A DNA stretch of 64,000 nt from Pseudomonas putida (lineage in GTDB: Bacteria > Pseudomonadota > Gammaproteobacteria > Pseudomonadales > Pseudomonadaceae). Within the stretch, counting starts at the first letter, position 1, and the number at the start of each line of letters is the position of its first letter. The stretch lies in NCBI RefSeq assembly GCF_016406145.1, contig NZ_CP066306.1:5146001-5210000 (forward strand), read 5' to 3'. The notes under the pieces are model-generated. The model was not told the DNA's origin. It ran no database searches and saw only the letters and a list, made by a program, of their open reading frames with translations. Both the position numbers and the translations under genes were made by a program. Shown piece after piece: positions 39,983 to 51,842 of this stretch.

Positions 39983-40834
39983 TCAGCGACCGCGAACTGC
40001 TTGTTCCAGCTCGGCAAAGCTCGGGCGATGCTTCGGATAAAGCACCTTGCGTCCGAATTCAACGGCCAGCGAAGGTGGCATGCCAGAGGCGGAAGCGACC
40101 AGCGAAGCCTTGATCGACTCATAAAGGTTGAGCTCTTCCTTGGCATCGTGCTCCAGGCACTTGGCCAGCGGGCCGAAGAAACCATAGGCTGCAAGGATAC
40201 CGAAGAAGGTACCGACCAGAGCTGCGCCGACGTGCAGGCCGATCGAAGCCTGGTCGCCTTCACCCAGCGACGCCATGGTCACCACGATGCCCAGTACCGC
40301 AGCGACGATACCGAAACCGGGCATGCCGTCGGCAATGCCGTTGACCGCGTGCGACGGGTGCTCGAGCTCTTCCTTCATGCTGAGCAGCTCCATGTCGAAC
40401 AAGCCTTCGAGCTCGTGGGGTGCCATGTTGCCGGTGGACATGATGCGCAGGTAGTCGCAGATGAAGGCAGTCATGCGTTCATCACCCAGCACCGCTGGGT
40501 ATTTGGCAAAGATCGGGCTGGCTGCGGCGTCTTCGATATCGCTCTCGATCGCCATCATGCCTTCGCGACGACTCTTGTTGAGGATTTCGTACACCAGGCC
40601 CAGCACTTCCAGGTAGAAAGTATGGGTAAAGCGCGTGCCGAACATTTTCAGCGACTTCTTGATTACATGCATGGTCATGTAACCGGGGTTGGCCTGCATG
40701 AAGGCGCCAAAGGCTGCACCGCCGATGATCAGCACTTCGAACGGCTGGATCAGTGCCGCGATCTTGCCGTGGGAGAGCACATATCCGCCGAGCACGCTCG
40801 CGAATACGACGATGATGCCGATAATTTTAGCCAT
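39983..40834 (-). CDS. motA: flagellar motor stator protein MotA
   Basis: A 283-residue inner-membrane stator subunit with four helices and a large cytoplasmic loop. The N-terminus is MAKIIGIIVVFASVLGGY, and VNGIADGMPGFGIVAAVLGIVV contains the conserved Pro near the channel. The cytoplasmic loop includes LNKSRREGMMAIE. With MotB it drives flagellar rotation with protons. A FliA-type promoter lies 65 bases upstream. Confidence 0.97.
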   Translation of the reverse strand: MAKIIGIIVVFASVLGGYVLSHGKIAALIQPFEVLIIGGAAFGAFMQANPGYMTMHVIKKSLKMFGTRFTHTFYLEVLGLVYEILNKSRREGMMAIESDIEDAAASPIFAKYPAVLGDERMTAFICDYLRIMSTGNMAPHELEGLFDMELLSMKEELEHPSHAVNGIADGMPGFGIVAAVLGIVVTMASLGEGDQASIGLHVGAALVGTFFGILAAYGFFGPLAKCLEHDAKEELNLYESIKASLVASASGMPPSLAVEFGRKVLYPKHRPSFAELEQAVRGR

Positions 40835-40898
40835 AGGTTCAAAGCACTTGCTGTCGTGGTCAGGATGAGGGACGGGAGCTTTAAAACTCTTCTTCTAC

Positions 40899-40925
40899 TT
40901 ATCGGCAGAACTGCGCCAGACTATA
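40899..40925 (-). promoter_or_regulatory. FliA (sigma-28) promoter of motAB
   Basis: On the minus strand, TATAGTCT-N11-GCCGATAA. The -10 box is an exact match to the consensus GCCGATAA, the spacing is 11, and six of eight -35 positions match TAAAGTTT. It lies 65 bases upstream of the motA start. Confidence 0.7.
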
Positions 40926-40964
40926 GCCACTCAAAGCGAAAAGCCAGTTCGGACTGATGTCAAA

Positions 40965-42500
40965 ATGCCAATGGAATCCAAGGTGCCCACTCAGAATCCG
41001 CGTACGCTAGAGGCCTGGGTAAAGCTGCTTGACGGTATTCGTGTACCGGTGCCGAAGCAGAGTTACGACCGGGTCATGAGCGCTATCAACGATAGCCGCC
41101 GTTCGCTTCGCGATATCGCCGAACTGATGCAGGACAGCCCGGCCCTGGTGCTGTCGGTGATGCGCGAGGCCAATCATCCCGCCAACGCCAGCCAGGCAGA
41201 GCCCGCCGAAAGCCTGGAAATCGCCCTCAACAGGCTGGGCCTGGCGCGCAGCAGGGAGTTGCTTACCCGCCTGCCAGCGCTGCCGGACGACGACATACCG
41301 CCGGTACTGCGGCAGTTCCTGCTGATCAGCCAGCATGCTTCGCAGCAAGCCAGCGGCCTGTTCGCCAGCCGCCTTGCGCGCCTGTGGCAGGAAATTCACT
41401 GGGGTAGCCTGCTGTTCCTTTCGCCACTATGGCCGATGGCCCTGGCCTACCCCAAGCTGCTGGATGCGTGGGAACTGCGGGTTATCCACAAGGGCGAAGA
41501 GGCGCAAGAGGTCGAGCTCGAGCTGTTTGGCGTGCGCATCCTGGCACTGTGCCAAGCCATGGCTGAACACTGGCGCCTGTCGCAATGGGTAACCCAGGGT
41601 TACCGCATGCTGCTCGAAGAGCGTGAGCAGCTGGGGCAGATACTGAGCATCGCACGCGACGAGGACCTGCTCAGCCAACAGCACCGCCTGGACGAGGCGC
41701 CGGCACTGAGCCGCTGGTTCAACCAGCCGGCCAATACCGTGCTGCTGGCCAACAACCTGGCCCTTGCGGCACAGGTTGGCTGGGACAACCCGCACCTGCT
41801 GCGCTGGCAACTGCTCACCGCACTGTACCTGCAAACCTCACTGGAGGACGTGCAACAGCAAGTTCACCAGCAGGCCGCCGCCAGTGCCCGCCGGCACGCC
41901 AAGCATGCCTTGTTCCACCCTGCCGAGGCCTTGATCTGGCCTTGGGAACAGCGTCGCCCGCACCCGGACATGCTGACGCCACCACCGCCTTCCAGCGAGG
42001 CGCTCGGCCATTGGCGCAAGCTGTGCCAGGAGCTGCTGGCACAGCCCAGCCCGTTCACCAATGCCGTGCATCTGGCTACCCAGGCCCGCGAAGCACTGTT
42101 GGCCTGCGGCATGCAGCGCATCATGCTGCTGACCCTGGACAGGGCCAGTGATTACCTGCGCGTACAACAGACTGCCGGCTTGCCCAAGGAGGCTGCAGCA
42201 ATCGCCTTGCCCGTAACGCAGAGCAAGCTGTTGCAGAAACTGGTCGGGCAGGCTGCACAGTTGCGCCTGTCGCCAGACAACCATGCCCAGTTCGCGGCAC
42301 TGCTGCCACCCCCATTGCGCGCGTTCTTCCGTAGCGAACACCTGTTGCTGCGCTCGCTGGCAGTCAACAACCAGGTACTGATGCTGGCGGTGGCCGACCA
42401 AGGCGGCAAACCGCTGGCCGATGTCAGTGTCCAGGCGTTCGGCAAAACCGCGCAATGTATCGAGCGCGCCCTTGCGGTGTTTGCCAACCGCAATGCCTGA
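40965..42500 (+). CDS. HDOD domain protein
   Basis: A 511-residue cytoplasmic protein. The N-terminal part (about 15-240) is an HDOD domain (MESKVPTQNPRTLEAWV, AMAEHWRLSQWVT); the region after it (about 330-490) has a GAF-like look but no recognised motif. HDOD proteins are signalling or stress adaptors. It is divergent from motA with 130 bases between starts, and is followed after 44 bases by rhdA. The ATG at 40971 is a possible alternative start. Confidence 0.85.
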   Translation: MPMESKVPTQNPRTLEAWVKLLDGIRVPVPKQSYDRVMSAINDSRRSLRDIAELMQDSPALVLSVMREANHPANASQAEPAESLEIALNRLGLARSRELLTRLPALPDDDIPPVLRQFLLISQHASQQASGLFASRLARLWQEIHWGSLLFLSPLWPMALAYPKLLDAWELRVIHKGEEAQEVELELFGVRILALCQAMAEHWRLSQWVTQGYRMLLEEREQLGQILSIARDEDLLSQQHRLDEAPALSRWFNQPANTVLLANNLALAAQVGWDNPHLLRWQLLTALYLQTSLEDVQQQVHQQAAASARRHAKHALFHPAEALIWPWEQRRPHPDMLTPPPPSSEALGHWRKLCQELLAQPSPFTNAVHLATQAREALLACGMQRIMLLTLDRASDYLRVQQTAGLPKEAAAIALPVTQSKLLQKLVGQAAQLRLSPDNHAQFAALLPPPLRAFFRSEHLLLRSLAVNNQVLMLAVADQGGKPLADVSVQAFGKTAQCIERALAVFANRNA

Positions 42501-42544
42501 CCCTTGCGCTACAATCGCCCCTCTTTCCACACTGGAGACCGTGG

Positions 42545-43354
42545 ATGACTGATTTTGCCGGACTACCGCTGGTGATCGAGCCTGCGGACCTGCTTGCGCG
42601 CCTGGCTTCCCCCCAGCTGATCCTGGTCGACCTGAGCAGCGCCAACCGCTATGTCAGCGGTCATATCCCGGGCGCCCGCTTTGTCGAAGGCAAGCGCACC
42701 CAACTGGGCCTGCCGCCCGCGCCGGGGCTTTTGCCGGCTATTGGCGACCTGGAAAAACTGTTCGGCGAACTCGGCCACCGGGATGATGCGGTCTACGTGG
42801 TGTACGACGATGAGGGTGGCGGCTGGGCCGGGCGCTTCATCTGGCTGCTCGACGTCATCGGCCACAAGGCCTGCCATTACCTCAATGGCGGCATCCAGGC
42901 CTGGCCGGCGGACAAGCTCTCGACGGAGGCACCCGCGCCCGCCACCGCACCGGTACGCCTGCAATTGCACAGCGAACCGACGGCCACTCGCGAATACCTG
43001 CAAAGCCGCCTGGGCGCCGATGACCTGGTGATCTGGGATGCCCGCGCCCCGCAAGAATTCTCCGGTGAAAAGGTCCTGGCAGCCAAAGGTGGCCATATAC
43101 CCGGCGCGATCAACTTCGAGTGGACGGCGGGCATGGACCTCAACGACCACCTGCGCATCCGCCAGGACATCGCCCAAGTCCTCCAGCAACTGGGCATCAC
43201 CCCCGACAAGGAGGTGATCACCCATTGCCAGTCCCACCGCCGCTCCGGTTTTACTTACCTGGTGGCCAAAGCCCTAGGCTACCCACGCGTCAAGGCCTAT
43301 GCCGGCTCGTGGAGCGAATGGGGCAACCATCCGGACACGCCTGTAGAAGTTTAA
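42545..43354 (+). CDS. rhdA: thiosulfate sulfurtransferase (rhodanese)
   Basis: A 269-residue two-domain rhodanese. The N-terminal inactive domain carries YVVYDDEGGGWAGRFIWLL, and the C-terminal domain has the catalytic loop HCQSHRRS with Cys228. The loop resembles the CQTHHR loop of the Azotobacter RhdA group. Two rhodanese domains of equal size and length fit the RhdA family. The gene is 9 bases upstream of psd. Confidence 0.93.
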   Translation: MTDFAGLPLVIEPADLLARLASPQLILVDLSSANRYVSGHIPGARFVEGKRTQLGLPPAPGLLPAIGDLEKLFGELGHRDDAVYVVYDDEGGGWAGRFIWLLDVIGHKACHYLNGGIQAWPADKLSTEAPAPATAPVRLQLHSEPTATREYLQSRLGADDLVIWDARAPQEFSGEKVLAAKGGHIPGAINFEWTAGMDLNDHLRIRQDIAQVLQQLGITPDKEVITHCQSHRRSGFTYLVAKALGYPRVKAYAGSWSEWGNHPDTPVEV

Positions 43355-43363
43355 GGAACCTGC

Positions 43364-44227
43364 ATGAAATCCCGTCTGTTCATCATCAGCCAGTACCTGC
43401 TGCCGCACCATCTGCTGTCGCGGCTCGCCGGCTGCGTCGCCGAGTGCCGCGCACGCTGGTTCAAGAATGCCTTCACCGCCTGGTTCGCCAAGCGCTACCA
43501 GGTGAACATGAACGAGGCACTGGTCGAAGACCTCACCGCCTACGAACACTTCAATGCATTCTTCACCCGTGCCCTCAAGCCAGATGCACGCCCGCTCGAC
43601 GAAACCCCGGGGGCAATCCTCTGTCCGGCTGATGGCGCTGTAAGCCAGCTGGGGCCGATCGAGCACGGCCGCATCTTCCAGGCAAAGGGCCACAGTTTCA
43701 GCGCTCTGGAGCTGCTCGGCGGCGACCCGGCGCTGGCCGCCCCGTTCATGGGCGGTGAGTTCGCTACCATCTACCTGTCGCCAAAGGACTACCATCGCGT
43801 GCACATGCCGCTGGCCGGTACCTTGCGCGAAATGGTCTATGTGCCGGGTCGCCTGTTCTCGGTCAACCAGACCACCGCAGAAAACGTCCCCGAGCTGTTT
43901 GCCCGCAACGAGCGTGTAGTGTGTCTGTTCGACACCGAGCGCGGGCCAATGGCCGTCGTGCTGGTGGGGGCGATGATCGTTGCCTCGATCGAGACCGTAT
44001 GGGCCGGCCTGGTTACCCCGCCCAAACGCGAACTCAAGACCTTCCGCTATGACGAAGGCAGCCGTGCGCCGATCCATCTGGAGAAGGGTGCGGAACTGGG
44101 CCGCTTCAAGCTGGGCTCCACAGCTATCGTGCTGTTTGGGCCGGAGCAGGTGAAGTGGGCTGAAACCCTGGGTGCCGGTTCGGCAACGCGCATGGGTGAG
44201 CTGTTGGCAGTTCCCGTGCAGGCTTGA
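43364..44227 (+). CDS. psd: phosphatidylserine decarboxylase proenzyme
   Basis: A 287-residue inner-membrane-associated enzyme that makes phosphatidylethanolamine. The self-cleavage motif LGST is at residues 250-253, so Ser252 becomes the pyruvoyl group of the short alpha chain. The conserved PKDYHRVHMPL with its catalytic His is present. It starts 9 bases after rhdA and shares a bidirectional terminator with serB. Confidence 0.97.
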   Translation: MKSRLFIISQYLLPHHLLSRLAGCVAECRARWFKNAFTAWFAKRYQVNMNEALVEDLTAYEHFNAFFTRALKPDARPLDETPGAILCPADGAVSQLGPIEHGRIFQAKGHSFSALELLGGDPALAAPFMGGEFATIYLSPKDYHRVHMPLAGTLREMVYVPGRLFSVNQTTAENVPELFARNERVVCLFDTERGPMAVVLVGAMIVASIETVWAGLVTPPKRELKTFRYDEGSRAPIHLEKGAELGRFKLGSTAIVLFGPEQVKWAETLGAGSATRMGELLAVPVQA

Positions 44228-44240
44228 TTCTGGAAAAATG

Positions 44241-44281
44241 AAAAAGGCCCTGCATGATTGAAGTCATGCAGGGCCTTTTTG
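44241..44281. terminator. bidirectional terminator between psd and serB
   Basis: AAAAAGGCCCTGCATGA-N5-TCATGCAGGGCCTTTTTG has a long stem with A and T tracts on both sides, so it can end the convergent psd and serB transcripts. Confidence 0.9.
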
Positions 44282-44296
44282 TCAGCGAGGCTTGAG

Positions 44297-45511
44297 TCAG
44301 CCCCGCGCGTCGCGGTCGCGCAGCCCCAGCAGATAGAGCACGCCGTCCAGCCCCAGGGTCGAAATGGCCTGCTTGGCCGACTGACGCACAAGTGGCTTGG
44401 CGCGGAAGGCGACGCCCAGGCCGGCCAGCGACAGCATCGGCAGGTCGTTGGCACCGTCACCTACGGCAATGGTCTGCTCCAGTTGCAGGCCCTCTTCGCT
44501 CGCCAACTGCTGCAGCAGCTCTGCCTTGCGCTGGGCATCGACGATGGGCTCGACTGCCACGCCGGTCACCTTGCCATCAACCACTTCCAGCTCGTTGGCG
44601 AACACATAATCGATGCCCAGGCGCGCCTGCACCTGCTTGGCAAAATAGGTGAAGCCACCCGAGAGGATCGCGGTTTTGTAGCCCATACGCTTGAGCTCGG
44701 CGAACAGGTTCTCGGCACCTTCGGTGAGGCGCAGTGAAGCACCGATCTGGTCCAGCACACCAACATCCAGGCCTTTAAGCAGCGCCATGCGCTCCTTGAA
44801 GCTGGCGCGAAAGTCCAGTTCGCCGCGCATTGCCCGTTCGGTTATCGCCGCCACCTGCTCACCGACACCTGCAGCCTTGGCCAGCTCGTCGATGACTTCG
44901 GCCTCGATCAGGGTCGAATCCATGTCAAACACTGCCAGGCGGCGGTTGCGACGGAACAGATCATCCTTCTGGAAGGCGATATCGATATTCAGCGCTTCGG
45001 ACAATGCAAAGAAGTCGGCACGCAGTGCCTGGGCATCGCTTGGCTCGCCGCGCACGGAAATTTCCAGAGCAGCTTTGCCCTTTTCACTCTGCGCGCCCAG
45101 CGCAACACGCGCAGACAAACGCTCAATACGCTCGATGGTCAGGCCGTACTCGCTGATGACCGCGCTGACACGCTGCAGTTGCTCCGGGGTGATCTTGCGG
45201 CTGAGGACCGTAGCGATGTAGCGGGCCTCGCCCTGGCCATCGGCCCAGTGCTGGTAGTCAGACTCGGAAATCGGCGTGTAGCGGGCCTGCAGGTTCAGCT
45301 CATGGGCTTTGGACTGCACGCTCTGCAACAGGCTGGTGGCCACTTCGTTGTCCGGAATATCGACCAGAATGCCGAACGACAGGGTGCCGTGCATGACAGC
45401 CAGGCCGATGTCGAGAATGTTCACACCGCCCTGGAGCAGGACGCCGGTGATGGCGGCAGTGAGACCCGGACGGTCCTCACCGGTGATGTTGATCAGAACG
45501 ATTTCGCGCAC
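44297..45511 (-). CDS. serB: phosphoserine phosphatase SerB
   Basis: A 404-residue enzyme with N-terminal ACT domains (REIVLINITGEDRPGLTAAITG), then the HAD domain: FDMDSTLIEAEVIDE, SGGFTYFAKQ, and GDGANDLPM. It makes serine from phosphoserine. The GTG at 45511 is chosen because the residues after it (MREIVLINITGED) are the family start and GGAG lies 7 bases upstream; the frame is open 11 codons further. It is divergent from the Smp-like gene. Confidence 0.96.
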   Translation of the reverse strand: MREIVLINITGEDRPGLTAAITGVLLQGGVNILDIGLAVMHGTLSFGILVDIPDNEVATSLLQSVQSKAHELNLQARYTPISESDYQHWADGQGEARYIATVLSRKITPEQLQRVSAVISEYGLTIERIERLSARVALGAQSEKGKAALEISVRGEPSDAQALRADFFALSEALNIDIAFQKDDLFRRNRRLAVFDMDSTLIEAEVIDELAKAAGVGEQVAAITERAMRGELDFRASFKERMALLKGLDVGVLDQIGASLRLTEGAENLFAELKRMGYKTAILSGGFTYFAKQVQARLGIDYVFANELEVVDGKVTGVAVEPIVDAQRKAELLQQLASEEGLQLEQTIAVGDGANDLPMLSLAGLGVAFRAKPLVRQSAKQAISTLGLDGVLYLLGLRDRDARG

Positions 45512-45645
45512 AACCTGGCTCCGACTTCGATGAAAAATGCGCATTCTACCGATTTTCCGTGACCATCGGGCGCCAACGATACTTTGCCGACAAAACTCGG
45601 GTCGCTATACTGCGCGCACTTTCATGCCATTAAGAGCCGCGCTCT

Positions 45646-47112
45646 GTGAACCGGCCCACGCCCGTCAAACCAGACAATTTCTTCCTCATGATCTTCCGTG
45701 CCCTGCGCCAACGTCGCGTTCCCCTGGCACTGCGCATCGCCAGCACCAACATTTTCTTGGTGGCGCTGGCGCTGGTGATCTATGCCTGCGTGATGGGTCT
45801 GCAGTTCAAGCAGGCCATGCACGAGCAGGCTGACGCCCTTGGCCAGAGCCTGACCACCCAGACAGCCACATCAGCGACCGAGCTGCTGGTGTCCAACGAC
45901 ATCCTCAGCCTCAACGTGCTGCTGGGCAATTTGGTGAAGAACCCGCTGGTGGCCCACGCGGCTATCTATAGCGTGGATAACCGCATCCTGGCAGAAGCCG
46001 GGCAGCGCCCACGCAACAGCCTGCTGGGTGAGGCCGAAGGCCTGTACCAGACCAAGATCACCTTCCAGGACGTAACGGCCGGGCAGCTGCGCATCAGCCT
46101 GGACATGAGCCAGTTCCAACAGCCGATGCTGATCAGCCTGCAGAGCATGGGCATCCTGGCCGCGATCCTGCTGGCCCTGGCACTGAGTCTGAGCCTGCGC
46201 CAAGGCCGCCACATCACCCTGCCGCTGCTACAACTGCGCGTATGGCTGCGTGACCCGCACCCCTACACCCCGGCAATCGATCGTCAGGATGAGATCGGCG
46301 ATATTGCCCGTCAGTTGCATGCCCGCCTGGCCCCACCGCCGCCTCCAGAGCCGGAGCCGGAGGAATACGAAGATGAAGACGACTTCGACGACCTGCACGA
46401 TGCCCCTGCGCCGGTCAAAGCCGCGCCACGGGCCAAGGCTGCCGCCCAAGTAGACGATGAAGACGACGATGAAGCCTTTGCCGGCCTGCTGGACCATGAA
46501 GAAAGCGCGCCGAAGGCAGCCGTAGTCGAATCCGACGAGCCGCAGAGCACTGCGGTGCTGGCCGTTCAGCTGGGCTCGCAGGAGCAACTGCGCCGGCTGC
46601 CACGCACCCGCCTGACCGAGCTGCTGGAACGCTACCGCGACTGCCTGGAGCAGGCCGCGTCGCTGTACGATGGCGAGACCCACACGCTCAACGACGGTAG
46701 CACTCTGGTGCTGTTCCACAGCCGCGACTGCGGCGAGGATTACCTGACTAACGCAATCTGCTGCGGCGAGCTGCTGCGCGCACTCGGCCACGCCCTGCAG
46801 ATCGAGGTAGCCGACAGTGGCATCACCTTGCAACTGCAACTGGGCCTGGCCTTGGGTGATGACCTGCAGGGGCTGGAACAGGTAGACCTGCTAATGACCG
46901 AAAAAGCCCAGGACGCCCTGGCTCTCTCCCAGCACAGCCGTAACCTGCTGCTGGTGGAGCGGCAGATCAGTGATGACTCGCTGATTCGCCAGCGTGCGCG
47001 GATTCGTCCGATTGCCAGCCCTGAAGGCGCCTGCTGTGTCGAGCGCTTGATGGAGCCTTACCCCTCGATGCTGGAGCGACAGTTGGCGCGGATGCACGAG
47101 CGCAGGGCCTGA
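45646..47112 (+). CDS. Smp/AhpA-like membrane protein divergent from serB
   Basis: A 488-residue inner-membrane protein from a GTG start. It has a transmembrane segment at about 34-55, an external region of about 110 residues, a second segment near 165-185, and a HAMP-like linker. Then comes a low-complexity acidic stretch (EPEPEEYEDEDDFDD) and a C-terminal part (about 300-420) with ETHTLNDGSTLVLFHS and QLQLGLALGDD. The position opposite serB and the N-terminal layout match the Escherichia coli Smp/YtjB (SMP_2) family. The C-terminal region resembles a degenerate class III cyclase-like fold, which is a tentative reading. Function unknown. Confidence 0.75.
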   Translation: MNRPTPVKPDNFFLMIFRALRQRRVPLALRIASTNIFLVALALVIYACVMGLQFKQAMHEQADALGQSLTTQTATSATELLVSNDILSLNVLLGNLVKNPLVAHAAIYSVDNRILAEAGQRPRNSLLGEAEGLYQTKITFQDVTAGQLRISLDMSQFQQPMLISLQSMGILAAILLALALSLSLRQGRHITLPLLQLRVWLRDPHPYTPAIDRQDEIGDIARQLHARLAPPPPPEPEPEEYEDEDDFDDLHDAPAPVKAAPRAKAAAQVDDEDDDEAFAGLLDHEESAPKAAVVESDEPQSTAVLAVQLGSQEQLRRLPRTRLTELLERYRDCLEQAASLYDGETHTLNDGSTLVLFHSRDCGEDYLTNAICCGELLRALGHALQIEVADSGITLQLQLGLALGDDLQGLEQVDLLMTEKAQDALALSQHSRNLLLVERQISDDSLIRQRARIRPIASPEGACCVERLMEPYPSMLERQLARMHERRA

Positions 47113-47138
47113 TACCGAGCGCCCTGCTCTGACACCCA

Positions 47139-47168
47139 CAAAAAAGCCCGCACATGTGCGGGCTTTTC
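47139..47168. terminator. bidirectional terminator between Smp-like gene and lipoprotein gene
   Basis: AAAAAAGCCCGCACATGTGCGGGCTTTTC has a perfect stem AGCCCGCACATGTGCGGGCT, with T tracts in both directions for the two convergent genes. Confidence 0.85.
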
Positions 47169-47185
47169 TGTATCTGGGGCAAACA

Positions 47186-47896
47186 TCAGAACCGATAAAC
47201 TTCCATATCGGTCCGAATAGGCGAAGCCATGGGGATCTTCGACTTCTCCGGTGTCTTCTTGACCTGAACCGGTGCTGCAGGTTTCTTGCGCGACTCTTCA
47301 GCAATCGCTGGCTGGTTGGCCAAGGGTTTTACGGCAGCGCTCAACTGCTCTGCCAGCTTCTGCAACAACTGCCCCTGAGCCTGCACCTGCGACGACTCGC
47401 TACCTTCGTGCGGCTGCTCGAGGTGAACGATACGGTTGTCGCGCACATTGCCGCGACGGTCCAGTAAACGCCATTGGGCGTCGAGGATAGCTGGCTGGTT
47501 CTTGCCCGAGTCCAGACGGGTGATAGACAGCAAGACCTGTACGTCAGGCGAGAAGCCACTGCTGGCCGGTGCCAGAACCACCCGTTGGCTGTCCAGGCGC
47601 CAGGCCAGCTGACGCACCAACAGTTGGTCGATGTCTGCCGACAGGCTACCGGCCCAACGACCATCCGTCGCCGAACTCAAGCTGCCATCAGCCTGGCGCT
47701 GCAAAAAGGTTTCGCGCTGCAGGTAATCGGCGACCGACACTGGGCCGAGCACCACGGCCATGCCCGCACTCTGCGAGGGCTGGCCAGGATCACCGCTGTC
47801 GAGCTGATACAGGGCAACCGGCTGATGCATGCTGCATCCGCCCAGCCCCAGCAGGCCCGTCATCAACAGCGCAAATGGAAGGCGCAGAAATTTCAT
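47186..47896 (-). CDS. PqiC/YmbA-like lipoprotein
   Basis: A 236-residue protein with a lipoprotein signal (LGLGGC, Cys21). The ABC-auxiliary (PqiC) domain is visible in ALYQLDSG, VVLGPVSVADYLQRETFLQR, and DGRWAGSLSADIDQLLVRQLAWRL. The C-terminal part is Lys/Pro/Ala-rich. PqiC normally pairs with PqiA and PqiB, but neither is present, so this is an orphan copy. It is upstream of nothing on the same strand and parC lies 175 bases away. Confidence 0.85.
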   Translation of the reverse strand: MKFLRLPFALLMTGLLGLGGCSMHQPVALYQLDSGDPGQPSQSAGMAVVLGPVSVADYLQRETFLQRQADGSLSSATDGRWAGSLSADIDQLLVRQLAWRLDSQRVVLAPASSGFSPDVQVLLSITRLDSGKNQPAILDAQWRLLDRRGNVRDNRIVHLEQPHEGSESSQVQAQGQLLQKLAEQLSAAVKPLANQPAIAEESRKKPAAPVQVKKTPEKSKIPMASPIRTDMEVYRF

Positions 47897-48071
47897 TCAT
47901 CCCATCCAGGCGGTCGCCACCAGGCTAACCGCATTGATACTGATATAGATTCAATCGGGCACACGGCCACGCCGGCACCACAAGGGCACTATCATCCGCG
48001 AAATGTCGGTCCGACTCCAGCATTTCTGCCTGGAACGGCGCTGAAATTGCCGCCCCAGGCATTTCACCCGG

Positions 48072-50855
<2,784 letters not shown>

Positions 50856-50859
<4 letters not shown>

Positions 50860-51842
50860 GGTGTGGCGCTCCAACCGCCCTGCGGCGCGGCGAAGCGCCA
50901 GACGACCGGCCGGCTTTCACCATCGGCGCGGTCAGCGTTGTTGTTGTCAAGACCGATCCATGCGCCCTTGGTATCGATGACCAGCGCTTCGGCCAGGCCG
51001 AACGGCTGATCATAGCGTCGCTCGGGCACCAGAGCATCGGCAGCGAACGACCAGCAGCGCTCGACCTCACCGCTGTCGGCATGGCGTCGGCACACACGGT
51101 ATGCATTACGTTCGAGGGTGAACAGCTTGCCCTCGAACCAGGCCAGGTCAGCAAAGTCCCGCGAAAGCGCACGGGCATTGGGCATTTGAGGCGGTTGCAT
51201 CTCGACCCCGGCTTCACTGAGCAGTACGCAAGTGCGTCCGCACGTCCATACCGACTGCTGGCGCTCTATCTTTACCAAGCCGCGGCGCTCACGCTCGGCC
51301 GCAAGCCATAGGCGGTCACCGGCCGGGTTGATCGCCAGGCCTTCGAACAGGGCATTGAAGTTCAGCAGCATGCCACTGGCCCGGGCCTGGCGCATCATCG
51401 CCGGGTCAACCCTGAGCCAGGCAGGCGCGCCTAGGATCGGCAGTTGCAGCACGGCCACATGCGCTTCGCTGACCAGATAGATGTTACCGGCCTGATCGCA
51501 AGTGATGCCTTCGTAATCAAACTGGCCGCCACGAATGTACGACACCGCCCAGTTGCGCGACTTCAGCCCCCAGGGCAGCCCGCTCTCCGGTACCGGGGGC
51601 GGGGAAAAAGTCAAAGGCTGGGCGCGCCACACCTCATTGTGCTGGTCGAAGCGGTAGATACGGTCATCATCACGGTCCGAGACACCCCACAGGGCTCCTC
51701 GACAAAAAGCCAGCCCGGAAAGATTGCCGCCGCGCATGCCGTCAATCGGATGCTCGGATACCAGCTTCAGCTCCGGCCAGTCGCCTGCCAGGCTTGGCAG
51801 AGCGACCAGCGAAAGGAAAACCGCGAAAAACAGACGAATCAA
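50856..51842 (-). CDS. phytase-like/esterase-like secreted protein
   Basis: A 328-residue protein with a signal peptide (about 1-19, ending PSLAG). The rest reads as a beta-propeller, with NLSGLAFCRGALWGVSDRDDDRIYRFD, FEGLAINPAGDRLWLAAERE and FGLAEALVIDTKGAWIGLDNN, the repeats of the phytase-like/SdiA-regulated group. It overlaps both parE and the protease gene by 4 bases, so it is translated from the parE-parC transcript. Function unknown. Confidence 0.8.

Noticed and set aside
38930..40957. 675-codon plus-strand open frame across motA-motB
   Set aside because: Antisense to two intact stator genes with known motifs; its protein is His/Arg/Gln-rich with no recognisable domain.
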